64,000 bases of DNA, from contig CM061228.1 of NCBI GenBank assembly GCA_030844895.1, positions 136,567,068-136,631,067 of the forward strand. Direction: 5' to 3'. Position 1 is the first letter of the stretch. Each line of letters begins with the position of its first letter. A program made the translations under genes and the position numbers. Below the pieces are notes generated by a model. That model saw only the letters and a list, made by a program, of their open reading frames with translations. It ran no database searches and had not been told where the DNA came from. The stretch is from Ambrosia x helenae (lineage: Eukaryota; Streptophyta; Magnoliopsida; Asterales; Asteraceae). Below, piece after piece: positions 11,830 through 23,335 of the stretch.

Positions 11830-12506
11830 TAGGGAGCTAGGTTACTAGATGAAATAGGCCTAGACTATAACCGAACTTCAACTTTCATGCATAATATTTC
11901 CTGAATTACCCTACCCCTCATTTCCCTCTACTTTCCTTCTTCTATCTTTCCCTTTTTCTCTCTCTCCATTCTTTTCATCCTTCATCATGGTGCATAGAGA
12001 TGGTGTCCTACAGGGAGTGGAAAGTCTACATCATCATGGAACAGGGACAGTACCTTTCATGAAGACACTCTTAGGCATAATGCCTACTCTTACTTTTGTT
12101 CCTTCAAAGTCGTTGAACCTTAATGAGTGTGATAAGGACACGTGCAATCTGGAAGGGTGAACGCCTGTACACTGGGTTTTCTGGCATAGGCAAGCATAGC
12201 GCATAAATCCATTTACGGACCTGTTATGCTTACCTGGGGATTCCTGGAGTGAGTGTCCACTTATAGGCTAAAGCATGTCTTCTTTGATCACCATTGGGTT
12301 CAATTCCTTTGAAAAGTCAACGTCCTTGTTGAGCTTTACAGCTAGACAAGGGCACTCCAAGCATTTTGTACAAGTTTTTCCAATACTACCCTCTCGTTTC
12401 ATATACAATACTTTGCATATCATGAGTGCTTACAAGATCATATCTTCATAATTATCTGTACGATTATACACTTACATTTCATGATTATTATTTGACTACC
12501 TCATAG
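11830..12506 (+). other. 5' leader of element A
   Basis: Untranslated leader between primer site and gag, with several short upstream ATGs. Related to the leader of element B (18371-19234, minus), including a shared stretch ending in ACGTGCAATCTGGAAGG near 12137. No gene seen. Confidence 0.6.
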
Positions 12507-13721
12507 ATGTCTGCTCGCCGCATGCTCCGTGATGCCAGCCAACGCCCTGTTCGTGCTTCTGGACGACGTTCTGATCGTCGCCTCGCATCTTTAGTCGCCG
12601 AGCAAATTGCTGCAGTGATCCCAAACCTTGTCAGTGAGATAACCCAAAATAGTAACAGTGCCAACACAGGGAGTACGACACAATTTCGATGCACTTTCAA
12701 ACACTTTAACTCCTGCAACCCCACAAAATTCACTGGTGAGGAGGGTGCTACTGGCCTCCTCCAATGGTTTGAAAGCATGGAGAGTACTTTTGTGAACAGT
12801 GAATGTCCTGATGAACTCCGCGTTCGCTATGCTACTAGTGTCCTTCAAAAGGGGGCGCTAACCTGGTGGAATGGTGAAAAGCGCAATCGAGGAGCTGATA
12901 TTGCTTTATCATTATCTTGGGCAGATGTTAAGGAACTCATGATCGCCAAATTCTGCCCTAGGAACGAAATCAGGAAACTGGAGGAAGAGTTCCATGGACT
13001 GAAACAAGACAGTGGTGAGAATCTTGCGTATAATACTCGATATCACGAACTTAGCATACTGGTTCCACACATGGTCACCCCAGTCTCTCGAGCAATCGAA
13101 AAATATATCGAGGGATTACCTGACCTGATTCAAGACGTTGTCACTGGAGGCAAAGCCACTACGGTAGAAGAAGCCATCCAACTTGCAGCCACATTAACAG
13201 ACAAACACGTAAGGCAAGGAAACTTGGTTAGGAAGGGCACCAAGACACCTACTGAGAAAACCACCCATGTTGAACAACCTAAGACTGTTTTAGCAAAGGC
13301 CGCCACTACTGCTTCGAACTCTAAGAAACGAATGGGCGATAATCAGAACCATGCTGTTGTTGATCCGGTGGCTCAGCCTCCTATCAAGAAAGCCTACACG
13401 GGAATCCATCCTCAATGCAACACTTGCAAGTATCATCACCCTACAAATCTTCCATGTCGTCAATGCACTAGATGTGGAAGGTTTGGACACTTTGTCACTA
13501 CTTGTCGAGTAATGGTTGGGACACAGAGTAATCATCAAACAGCTGCCCAGAACCCACTACAGATTACTAACGGTCGGGCATGTTATCATTGTAGAGACCC
13601 TAACCACATGCTACCTCAATGTCCCAAATTGAACAATGTAAACCTGGTGGCACATGGACGAGCTTTCAATATCAATATCAACGAAGCAGACGATCAGGAT
13701 GACGTTAATCCCACTGGTTAA
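12507..13721 (+). CDS. Gag protein of element A (Ty3/gypsy type)
   Basis: Structural capsid/nucleocapsid protein of an LTR retrotransposon, expected to form cytoplasmic particles and bind element RNA. It has 404 residues and is intact. The retrotransposon gag domain spans roughly residues 60-210, with LTWWNGEKRNRG, FCPRNEIRKLEEEFHGLKQD and YHELSILVPHMVTPVSRAIE. A basic linker follows, then two CCHC knuckles near the C-terminus, CTRCGRFGHFVTTC and CYHCRDPNHMLPQC (C-x2-C-x4-H-x4-C). The start is the first ATG after the leader and aligns with the start of element B's gag. The frame stops at a TAA with no protease or polymerase downstream, so particles and replication would need an autonomous partner. 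Because it is full-length and the LTRs are nearly identical, it may still be expressed. Confidence 0.93.
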   Translation: MSARRMLRDASQRPVRASGRRSDRRLASLVAEQIAAVIPNLVSEITQNSNSANTGSTTQFRCTFKHFNSCNPTKFTGEEGATGLLQWFESMESTFVNSECPDELRVRYATSVLQKGALTWWNGEKRNRGADIALSLSWADVKELMIAKFCPRNEIRKLEEEFHGLKQDSGENLAYNTRYHELSILVPHMVTPVSRAIEKYIEGLPDLIQDVVTGGKATTVEEAIQLAATLTDKHVRQGNLVRKGTKTPTEKTTHVEQPKTVLAKAATTASNSKKRMGDNQNHAVVDPVAQPPIKKAYTGIHPQCNTCKYHHPTNLPCRQCTRCGRFGHFVTTCRVMVGTQSNHQTAAQNPLQITNGRACYHCRDPNHMLPQCPKLNNVNLVAHGRAFNININEADDQDDVNPTG

Positions 13722-14852
13722 GCCATGGATGAAACCTTCCCAAGATTCGAGAATCCAATACTCGTGTTTTCATTTTCTTGATCCTATTATCATTTTGTAC
13801 CCAATTTTGTCGCACTCATTAGCATACAACATCTAGAAATTTCCTTGCATACTATCGTGTATTTACACAGATTGGAAATTTATCATATTGATTACATTTA
13901 TCATACAAGACTCTACCTTACATTTATTTGAAACGTTTGGACTTGATACTTGATCTTACAGATGCTTTTCTAAGAAAACATCATTGGTTATTACATGAAA
14001 CTAGATTTTTCCCTTAATTTGACTACACATTGAACATCTAATTATTCATGATACTCGTAAACATTTAATTATTCATGATAACACTCACACTTAATGGTTG
14101 TAGTACTTACAAACTTGCTTGCATAAACATGCTATCAATTTGCAATCTATGTGAATAATAATTGCTGCACTTAATAGAGGTCATCATGCCTTTTTTCAAC
14201 AGTCGGGAGAGGCCCTACAACCTACTCCACGACTGGTAGAGGCTATTGAACATACTCAACGATTGGTAGAGGTCGCTATGCCTTTTCAAACAGTCGGGAG
14301 AGGCCCTACAACCTACTCCACGGCTGGTGGAGGCTATCGAACCTGCTCAACAATCGGTGGGGTCATAGAAGGACACAAAACCCTAATGTAAGGTAAATTG
14401 ATGATTCCGGTCCGGAACGTAATCATGAATTTACAGGTGCGTTAGGGTAGTGTGAAATTCTATTAGAGTTTTTGGTAGGCGTCCGGTACGTTTTCGAGGT
14501 ATCAAAGGTGTGGTGGGTTAGCTGCGGTACACCCTGTATACAAACACTAATGATGCATTGAAGGTGAGACTGGAGTCGAACCAGGAACAAACTCTGTCTG
14601 CTTGTAGTTCATTTAGTGTTTCTATAGTCAGTCAACTCGTACATTTATCATAGGATTCCTAAAACTTGAAACTTAGTGAATTACTAGATTCTTATTCTCC
14701 TTATTATCCGAGACAAACCTAATGCAAATCCTTAACTCACACCTATCAAACCCCATATCCAAATCATTCGAATTTTCCAAACTATAGTTATCTTAATTTT
14801 TACCCAAGCATCCATAATCCTACGTTTCTAATAACTTCGGGACGAAGTTTCT
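13722..14852 (+). other. 3' untranslated internal region of element A
   Basis: About 1.1 kb between gag and the polypurine tract, where a complete element would carry pol. No protease, reverse transcriptase or integrase motif is seen in any frame. It includes an imperfect tandem duplication (14178-14361). Confidence 0.7.
14178..14361 (+). repeat. Two-copy tandem repeat, about 92 bp
   Basis: Units begin near 14178 and 14270. Both contain CAGTCGGGAGAGGCCCTACA and end in a variant of GATTGGTAGAGG. It lies in the noncoding part of element A; it may be a packaging or RNA-structure element, or simple slippage. Confidence 0.7.
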
Positions 14853-14867
14853 AAAAGTAGGGGATGC
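14853..14867 (+). promoter_or_regulatory. Polypurine tract of element A
   Basis: AAAAGTAGGGGATGC lies immediately before the 3' LTR. Confidence 0.8.
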
Positions 14868-14890
14868 TGTGACATCCGTCACTTTTTCAT

Positions 14891-14921
<31 letters not shown>

Positions 14922-15141
14922 TTTTAAGATTAATAATAATAATAATAATAAAAATAAAAATCAGATTTTATATACATTTTTAACCAAACCCATTATCAAC
15001 CATAACCAAACCCAATATCCCTTAAGCCCATCCACCTTCCCCATTCCTTTACATTGGGCCCTGCTGAGCCCAGGGAATCAGCAGGCCCATCTGATCAGCC
15101 CACACTCCCTACTACCCCTTTACCTTAATTAAAAAAAAAAA

Positions 15142-15222
15142 GGATGGTTTGTGTTTATGCCGGGTCTCGAACCCGAGCCACTACACACACTCACGCGCGC
15201 CTTAACCAGCTAGGCCACATCC
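15142..15222 (-). other. Antisense tRNA-like module in element A 3' LTR
   Basis: Second copy of the module at 9498-9578, identical in its A and B boxes. Confidence 0.6.
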
Positions 15223-15851
15223 TCGAGTTGGTTTTAATCCAACTTAAATTATATTTAAGGTCATTCCCTTATGTTCCCTTCTTCTTCCTTGGCCCTGTTC
15301 GACGTGCAGCAGCTACTTTATATATTTTTTTTTTAAACAATCGTAATGGCTAATATTCATCTAATACGTGTAATGTTTAATTATGGTTGACCATTGACTC
15401 GTGAAATCCGGCCTAATCTTCATCTAATACGCGTTAATCATCAAATCATTACCAAAGGACGCGTCAACATTCATGGACGAGTCAATAATTACCATTTCGA
15501 ACACCAAGTCCTTTCCCTATAAATTGAAGGTTGCTGAACCTTCTAATCTCGCCGAACATCATCTCTCAACCTCTAATTCTTACTTTAAATCCTTCTGTGT
15601 TGGTTAATTGAGCACGTTTTGACTTTTATACTTGACCAAGCAATCGTGTTCTACACGACATTGTAAGTAACGATTAAATATATGGTTTTACTCCTTGTTT
15701 TTGGCCGACCAATAACCCTATGATTTCTGGGGTTATTGGTTGGTAATTCGTGTAATTGGAAATTTTAGGGTTCTTGTTTATAAATGGGGAAGATGACTCT
15801 CAGGTAATTGTGTTAAATAAAATTCTAAATGATAGAAATCAACAAAACTGA

Positions 15852-15922
15852 TTTGGATCAGATGGTTTCCACGCATGTTTTAAGTCATAGGGGACCGGGT
15901 TTGACCCGGGTTCAATCCCCAC
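15852..15922 (+). other. Sense tRNA-like module in element A 3' LTR
   Basis: Second copy of the module at 10211-10281, identical in its A and B boxes. Confidence 0.55.
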
Positions 15923-18370
15923 AAAACACAATTCTTTTCTTTTCTTTTTGAAACCTTTTTTTTTTTTTTTTATATTTATTGTTTCATCTTTCAAATTAAT
16001 TTTAAAATACCAAAACCCTTTTATATATTCTACAAAAATTATATCATGTTGATCTGAGATAAAAGTTTAACTTACAATTTTTTAGTTTTCAAAAATTTAT
16101 TTATTTAATATATATAATAAATAAATCAAGTTTATTCTATTTTATTTATAAAAATCCATTAAATTATCAAAACGATCTTATAAATTTCCACAAAAATTAT
16201 CCTAAGTTTTTATAACATTAATCTTTTCAGAAATGATTTTTATTTCTGAAAAATCATTTATTTGATATTTTTAATCAATTTTTGTTAGTTTTAATAATAA
16301 TTAAATCATAATAAATTCATTTTACAATATTTTTGTACCAAAATTTTACATAAATTATTTCTATTCATATAGAACTGAAATACAATTTTTAATTCAGAAA
16401 TTCTTTGATTTTAATATTTTTAGATATTAAAGTCGTATTTTGACAATTTGAAATAATTAGATTAAATATTCTCATGCTTAAAATCTTATGTTGTGACTAT
16501 ATTCAACTTAAAATTTTACAAAAAGACTTTTATTCATTTATTTATTAAATTCCTTATATTTAATAAACAATTAGTTTATTAAACAAATAAAACGTTTATC
16601 CCCAATTCGAAGCCCTAGATATACATGTATCCTAGAGTTATTTCACTCACACGTTATCAATTACTTTAGGTTAATCTTTTGGGAGAAATCTCAAGTTCAT
16701 ATTTCGTTGTCCAGTCCAATTTCAAGTTACTACGTGAACAGTGAGTATCCCTACCCCTTTTTGCTTTTATACATTTTTGGGGTGTTACATGTACACTATT
16801 ACAAATTCAAATTCAAATTTACATTTTTACAATACAATTCTAGTACTATGTGCATTGCTTACAACGTGCTTTATGCTTAGACAATACATGTGGATTACAT
16901 TTGTACTTAGTGAAATCATTAACATGGTACAAGCCGACCTTAACATTGGATAGCGCTATTTGGATTGACAACCCGCCTAGGTTGATTCTCCCCCTTTTTC
17001 ATCGGAGAATCCGTGGCCATTGTTAAGTTATTATCCATTTGTTGGATAAGTACACTACAGTTCATACAGTACATTATACAGTCACAGGGTTGATTTCGCT
17101 CATTTGTTTGATACATGGTTTACATATTTGCACTGTAGCTTGCACTTGAATTGTATAACTTTTAATCTACTATATATATCAAAACTAGGAATGCTCACCA
17201 ACATTTCTTATGTTGACCAAACCTATTTTTGTACATGTTTCAGGTGCAGTTTGATCAAGAAACTTTTAGCGCTTTATTATGCAGTTATTTCATCATTTAT
17301 ATTTCATTTAAGACTTTGTATTTCCATTTCCTTGTAAGACAATTTTTGGGTTTTATTTAATAATATTTACATTTAAGTACCATGTGCTTTTGAACAATCG
17401 TCACTACGTGACACCTCGATGATTCCGCCATCGGTTGGGGTGTTACAGCAGCAGGTGGGTTAGCAACAGGAACCTGGTTAAGAGGTGCAACAACAGCATA
17501 GTTTTGGTTTCCACCTTTTCGTTTCTTATTGGAACTAGAGGCAGAGGCAGAGTTTTCTTGGGAAGGTTCAGTGATAGCAGGGTTTGAAGTGGTTTCAGTA
17601 GGCCTTTTAGTACCCTTACGAGTTAGAGTACCATCCTTGACATGCTTGTCAGTAAGAGATGCTGCGAGACGAATGGCATCCTCTACAGTAGCAGGTTTAC
17701 TTCCCATAACCGAATCATAGATCTAAGGTGGCAGTCCCTCAATATACTTCTCAATAGCCAAGGATACCGGGGTTACCATACGAGGAATCAGTAAGCTTAA
17801 CTCGTGGTAACGGTTGTTGTAGGGAACATTGTTTCCACTATCCTGCTTGAGGTGATAGAACTCATCCTCCAATTTCTTCATCTCACTACGAGGACAGAAC
17901 TCAGTAGTCATGGCGATTTTGAAATCATCCCAAGACATAGCTAAAGCAGCTTCCGTCCCTCGAGCATGTTTTTCACCATTCCACCAAGTAAGCGCTCTTT
18001 TTTGAAGAACACCCGTGGCATGACGAACACGTAGGTTGTCTGGACAGTCGCTATTAATGAACGTATTCTCCATACTTTCGAACCATTCAAGTAACCCAGT
18101 GTCTCCCTCAGTGCCATTAAACTTGTTGGGATGGCAGGAGTTGAAGTGCTTGAAAGTGCACTTATTCTCACTAGCCCCACCATTTCCACTTGTATTCCCG
18201 TTAGAGTTCCCATTCGAGCTACCGTTCAGGTTAAGGTTTGGAATAATAGCATTAATGATGTTAGGAACAAGTGTTTCCAACTTGTCATTGAGCATGGTCG
18301 CGATACGCTGATCAGATTTCAGTTTAGCCTGACGCTTCGAGGCTCTCTTACGAGATTCGCGATCAGACAT

Positions 18371-19234
18371 CTACAAAAGTGAACAATAATTATGAGATTT
18401 GATTCCAAAAATCTTGGAAATGCCATAGTTTATATCAAGACAAGTAACACATAACATGAGATATAGTAATTATAAATTGATTTAAGAAAAATTATGAACA
18501 TTATAAAGAAAATCATGATAAAACTTCAAATGAAAAACAATACCAAGTATAAAACGAGATATAAGAGTGTTTCCAAAGAAACTGTTGACTGACTAAAGTA
18601 ATTGAAATATTATTAGTGACTTGTGGGGGCGTGCTTTAGCCTATAAGTGAATGCTCATCCCGAGAATTCCCAGGTAGGTAAACGGGTCCCTCGTCTGATT
18701 GGGATTTATGCGAATTACCAACCTAGACAGGAAACTCAGAATACAGGCGCTCACCCTTCCAGATTGCACGTGCCCCGTCACAAATAAATTGCAAAACTCC
18801 AGCGGAACTTAAGATATGGAAATATATCCTTGAGATGTGGATTTCACTCCTAACTCAAAGATATACTTTCAAAAAGTAAAAATACAATGGAGTGAAACTA
18901 GTCACTAAGTTAAGGATATCACTCCTAGCTTAGTGATTTAAGTTTCTTTTGGAGGGATAGATTCCTTGAGATTTGGACGTCTCCTATCTCGAAAGGAAAA
19001 TATTCCAAGATAAATAAATAAAACATGTAAAGGAGTGAAACTATTCACCAAGATATGGATATCACTCCTAACTTGGTGTTTTTGTTTCGTTTGTAGAATG
19101 TGATCTTCTTGAATATAATGAAAAGTAAAAGGAGAAAAATCTGTCTAAAGAAATATGAGAATAAAAGAAAGCATATAATGGGTAGCTTAGTTATAGTCTA
19201 GGTCAAAAGCATTTACTAATAACCTAATTCCCTA
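18371..19234 (-). other. 5' leader of element B
   Basis: Untranslated leader on the minus strand between primer site and gag ATG. It contains several similar tracts (TCACTCCTAACT-type words near 18847, 18917 and 19066) that look like an imperfect repeat of roughly 70-170 bp spacing. No gene seen. Confidence 0.55.
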
Positions 19235-19254
19235 TAACCATGGCTCTGATACCA
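19235..19254 (-). promoter_or_regulatory. Primer binding site of element B (initiator tRNA-Met)
   Basis: The minus strand reads TGGTATCAGAGCCATGGTTA three bases after the 5' LTR, as in element A. Confidence 0.93.
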
Positions 19255-19257
19255 ATC

Positions 19258-21957
19258 TGTAACACCCCAACCGATGGCGGAAACATCGAGGTGTCACGTA
19301 GTGACGATTGTTCAATAGCACATAGACTAAATTGTAAATATTAATAGCAAATAACTTCCATTGTTCAAAACGAAATACAAAGAGTCTTAATATATATAAA
19401 TCTCAAACATAAATAATAAATGTTCAACTTTTATTTAAGCACTAGGTCCAGCCTAAGCGTGAAAAGCATGCAAGATCAAACTTCACCTGAAACATGTACA
19501 AAATAATTTGTCAACACATATAATGCATTGGTGAGTATATCCATTTTCGTTCAACCAGTAATTTGCAATTTATGTGCCTTGATGTTTGTAATATGTAAAA
19601 GGGTCAAAATCAAGCCTCCCATTGTTCAATAATCGTTCACCCATCGCTCAAGAAAAACCATAACAATGACCAAGGACTTAACTCGTTCACGTAAGTAACC
19701 AAGGGATATAATTCGTAGTACTACTCATTGTTAGGTGCGGCCCAAAGGTTAATGACTTTGACAAATCGTTCATACAATTCACACAAAACATATCAAGGAG
19801 CACATTGCGTTGTAAAGAGTATACATAGGTTTAATAATAATAGTACATGAGTCACCCCAAAAGAGTAAAACAGTAAAAAGGGGAAAGATATACTCACAGT
19901 TTGCGAAAGCGATCAAAATCCACTTAAGCGGTCGTGAGCTAAGTAATGGGAATTCCGAGGAATTCAACCTATAATGTGTAAGAATACTAACAAGGAAATG
20001 TCTAAGAGTCTAAAGTAACTAGGGTCTAAGGCATTAGGGTTTGCTAAGTCGATTTGGGGAATTAGAGTTTTTATGATTAGTCGAATTAATGTAAAAGTTG
20101 TATATTAAAAATAATATGCCAAAGTTTGTAAATATGATTTAGGTAATATAATTATTACCAATTAAATATTTAGATCAAAATATATTTGCGTAATTATGAC
20201 AAAATAATTTAGTTAATTACTTTAACTAATTATTATAAATAAATGCAATAATTATAAATGTATAAATAAATAATTATGTGTTTCACAATGATCTACAAAT
20301 GGTAAATAAGATTTTCAAACATAAAACATTTCTATTTTATAAGAAAAGTATTCATAAAATAGATATTTAATAGTACAAATAAATAAATTATTAATTATGT
20401 CTAATTAATCATAAATAAGACTAATAATTCAAGACATGATCCAAAAATGCTATTTTTATAGAAAATGGATGATTTCTGGTGTAAACTAATGAAAATAATT
20501 TTCCCATAATTTTTATAAACTTATTTCTATTTAAAACTGATTTAATGAGATTAAATCATGTTTAAATGATTAAAAATAGGAAAATTAATAAAAATAAATG
20601 TTTTCTGAACCAAATAATTTTATTTCAGATTAGAATGGTTGGAAATAATTACCCAAAAAGTTTGAGGTTAGAATCATTAAAAATGATTTTTTTTATCAAT
20701 TAATTATGATTAAATCAATTTAATTCAATAAAAATATAAAAATAAAACATTTTTCAGAAAATAAAATTGTGGAAATGTTCTATGAGGTGTCAAGAAGCTA
20801 CTCCTAAATTTTCATAATTTTTGGAGCAAAAATGAATTTATTATGAATATTCTAAGTTTTATGTATTAAAAATGATTATTATATGATTAAAATAATAATT
20901 AAATCTAACTAAAGAAAAACTGCAAAAAAAATGTGGGGGATTCCCTGGGCTCGAACCCGGGTCTATCCCTTGCATCCCAAACACATAAACCACTACACCA
21001 AGGCCATTGTTTGTTAATTTTAGTAAAACAAATTATTTTTATCAATAACCCGACCATCTTCATCTTCCCCAATTAGCTAGCAAGAACCCTAACCCTAGCT
21101 TCAAATCAATCGGCCCTAATACACACTGATAGAAGTTCAGCGATTAAGGGCGTTTTACTCGGGAATCAAATCTAAACTAAATGGCATAACGAATTGAACT
21201 TACAAACCCGTATAAAGCTCGAAATTGAGGCGCAAAAACTGAACACAAGTGCCGCGATTTGGAGAACTTGCAGACACGATTTGCTATGTTTTTTTGTGTG
21301 TTTTGCGAAGCTTAATGATGCAGAAACTAAATGGCGTGTTTGGTTTATATAACAAACGATTAAAAACGGGTTTTAGATTATCAAGACCGTTTCATCATTT
21401 AAACCCGATTAAAACTTGATTATTACGCGTTATGGCACATTAATATCCATAGAAACGGTTGAATAATGATGGGGACAGACAACAACAAACATTAAAACGG
21501 ATCAAAACCAATTGAATTGCTATAACACTTGTTGCCGGAGTGTTGGCCGGATCCGGCAATATCCCGACCGGAAAAAAAAACAAAAAAAACGTGTACAGAG
21601 GGAATTAAGAGAAGCTGATTTTTAACTTTGGCCTCTTGTCAAAAATAGTCCCTGAATTTCTAACTGTGTTTGTTTTATATTTAACTGGATTAGTTTTTTT
21701 TAACCAACTTTTAACTTAACTTTAAAAGTTTTAAAACTTTATAAAACCTAATTTTTTTTATAGAACCTTTTACGAATACGTTTCACATACGCATTTGATT
21801 AAAACTTATACCCGGTCCTTAACGAATACAAATGATTAAATTTTTTATTCGTTCTAAAATTAAATTTAAAAACGACGCACATACAGGGACTGAAATGGAA
21901 ATATTTGAAGGACTAATATCGTCAATTAGATGAAAGTCTAAGGTGACGGATGTCACA
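19258..21957 (-). repeat. Element B 5' LTR
   Basis: 2,700 bp, TG...CA on the minus strand, followed on its outer side by the CGCGA duplication. It carries the same tRNA-like module as the 3' LTR at 20936-21006. Confidence 0.93.
20936..21006 (-). other. tRNA-like module in element B 5' LTR (sense)
   Basis: Copy of 7416-7486 with two base differences outside the A and B boxes. Confidence 0.6.
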
Positions 21958-21962
21958 CGCGA

Positions 21963-22850
21963 CATCCCTATCCCCACCACATGATGATCCGCGGAGAAGA
22001 GATAAGCCACAAGACAGCCTCAGACTCCACTAGAGAAAAGCAGACGCGCGTCTACCAACGCGCAGACTATTTCACTTCATAACATTCCCAGGTACGAGGT
22101 ACGGAAGATCAAGGGTCAGGGAGATCCATCTGCAGGGGATCACTGACACCACCAACCGGGTAGCGACGCGTGTCCGCAGTAGCCCAACAACCACTGGCGT
22201 TCAACAGTGACGTGACTGGTTCCATGCTTCCACCATGCTGCCCCTACGGTGCTGACCAGGCATGCTTACCTGCTGTCAGGGGTCACGTCAGACACCAGCA
22301 GGTAAGTCAACCATGCTGGTTCAGAACAACATACCGTCGGCGGCCACTCACAAGCTTCCACGTGTCCGCCTGGTGAGTCATCGTCAGTTACCACTGACGT
22401 CAGCTACAGTAAACGTCCTTTTTCCCGCCATTTCCAGGAACCAAAGGCAGGTGGGCCGAGGCTAGGCCCAAGGAATACAAGACTCTTCGTGGGCTTCTTA
22501 TCAAGCCCACGACCTCCACTATAAATAGAAGACATCAACTCCATTCTAAAGGATCCGAAAATACTCACTTGTAACATAGAGCTAGGTTTATTTATAATAC
22601 TTTGTACTCTCTAAAGTAATAACATCACCGGCTCTTCACAGTGGACGTAGGTCGTGCTTGACCGAACCACTTACATCTTTGTGTTCTCACTTTTACCACA
22701 CACACACTCACTTATATCTACACTCTCGGGTTGAACCAAAGGTTTGGGTAAAGGAATGTACTTGCAGTAACATAAGTATACACCACTCGGTGATTAGTGA
22801 TAATCTCCGAAATACTTATTGTTTCTTCAGTTACTATTCCAACCTACAAT
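21963..22850. mobile_element. Older LTR-like segment hosting element B
   Basis: A less AT-rich tract that continues the left flank at about 5690-5739. It has direct-repeat-like ACGTGACTGGTTCC and GACGTCAG words, a TATA box CTATAAATA at 22519-22527 and a leader-like region after it. It resembles LTRs of large gypsy elements, but no second LTR, primer site or coding region is visible, so this is an inference. Open frames at 22170-22465 lack any known domain. Confidence 0.35.
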
Positions 22851-23335
22851 TAGGGGTGTTCAAATTCGGATAATCCGAAACTTAAAAAAAATAAAAAAAA
22901 ACAAAAAAAAAACGTTCTCCTTTATGTCTAAAATATGAACTTATTAAAAACAAAAATCAAAGTTAGATAAACTAAACTGGAACAAAAAAAATGTAAAAGA
23001 AACTTACCGTTTGGTGGACGGGTCTGTGGAGATCGGAGACGAGGTGGACGGGGGCTGTTATAGAAAAGAGAAGAGGGAGCGGCTGCTATGGATTGGAGGA
23101 GTATGGACTTAGGGTTAGGAGGATCAGGGATTTAGGATTGTGTATTATATTATGTAGTGTATATAATATTATATATATATATATATATTTAATATTCGGA
23201 TTCGGATTTTCAAAATCAGGATCCGAATCCGAAATTTTAGATTATCTGATTTTCGGATATCCGAAAATCGGATTATCCAGAATTTCGGATAATTCGAATT
23301 CGGATTCGGATTTTTTTGACACCCCTACCTACAAT
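22843..23335. mobile_element. hAT-type MITE with 8-bp target duplication
   Basis: The body is 22851-23327 (477 bp), with short terminal inverted repeats TAGGGGTG...CACCCCTA and a perfect 8-bp target duplication CCTACAAT at 22843-22850 and 23328-23335. Both features fit hAT. The interior is dense in the word ATTCGGAT and its reverse complement, especially near the right end; hAT transposases are known to use such subterminal repeats. No transposase is encoded. Confidence 0.85.

Larger units (their letters stand above)
14868..17447 (+). repeat. Element A 3' LTR
   Basis: 2,580 bp, nearly identical to 9215-11806. It repeats the antisense tRNA-like module (15142-15222), TATA box (15517-15525) and sense module (15852-15922). 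It ends in GGTGTTACA and is followed by the GCAGC duplication. Confidence 0.95.
9210..17452 (+). mobile_element. Element A: gag-only gypsy-type LTR retrotransposon nested in element B
   Basis: The element is 9215-17447, flanked by a perfect 5-bp target duplication GCAGC (9210-9214 and 17448-17452). LTRs of 2,592 and 2,580 bp differ at about five visible substitutions plus AT-repeat and homopolymer lengths, so the insertion is recent. The internal region (11807-14867) has a tRNA-Met primer site, an intact 404-codon gag and a polypurine tract, but no protease, reverse transcriptase or integrase. This matches the class called terminal-repeat retrotransposons with a gag domain (TR-GAG). Its LTRs are related to those of element B but diverged, so a family member jumped into another member's gag. 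Confidence 0.95.
8522..18370 (-). pseudogene. Gag (with protease remnant) of element B, broken by element A
   Basis: The gag begins with ATG at 18370. The Ty3-type retrotransposon gag domain includes LTWWNGEKHARG and YHELSLLIPRMVTPVS; its ATG and layout match the gag of element A. An in-frame TAG at 17723-17725 breaks it where A has a sense codon. After 17453 the frame is cut by insertion of element A and resumes at 9214. There follow two CCHC knuckles (CDTCGRLGHTTPFC, CYACGDPDHMLNRC) and a retropepsin-like stretch reading ASIFTGADRSFVS, where the aspartate expected before TGA is missing. The frame ends at 8522 without any reverse transcriptase. It is dead through a nonsense codon, a large insertion and a lost protease residue. 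Confidence 0.9.
5735..21962 (-). mobile_element. Element B: gag-only gypsy-type LTR retrotransposon, host of nested element A
   Basis: The element runs 5740-21957 on the minus strand. It is bounded by a perfect 5-bp target duplication CGCGA (5735-5739 and 21958-21962), with LTRs of 2,705 and 2,700 bp that begin TGTGACATCCGTCAC and end in GGTGTTACA. After subtraction of nested element A (9215-17447 plus its duplication), the internal region is only about 2.6 kb. It contains a tRNA-Met primer site, one broken gag with a protease-like tail, and a purine tract. No reverse transcriptase, RNase H or integrase is present, so it depended on another element in trans. The gag type resembles chromoviral (Tekay/Del-like) gypsy elements, which also have long LTRs; that lineage is inferred. 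Confidence 0.93.

Noticed and set aside
14560..14590. A GGTTCGACTCC word (minus strand) as another tRNA-like module
   Set aside because: A B-box word is present but no A box at a proper distance.
17357..17707. A 116-codon minus-strand open frame as a separate protein
   Set aside because: It is element B's gag running on into element A's LTR; the tail after 17447 is chance translation of the LTR.
22170..22465. Two overlapping short open frames
   Set aside because: No domain or codon pattern; they lie in an LTR-like tract.
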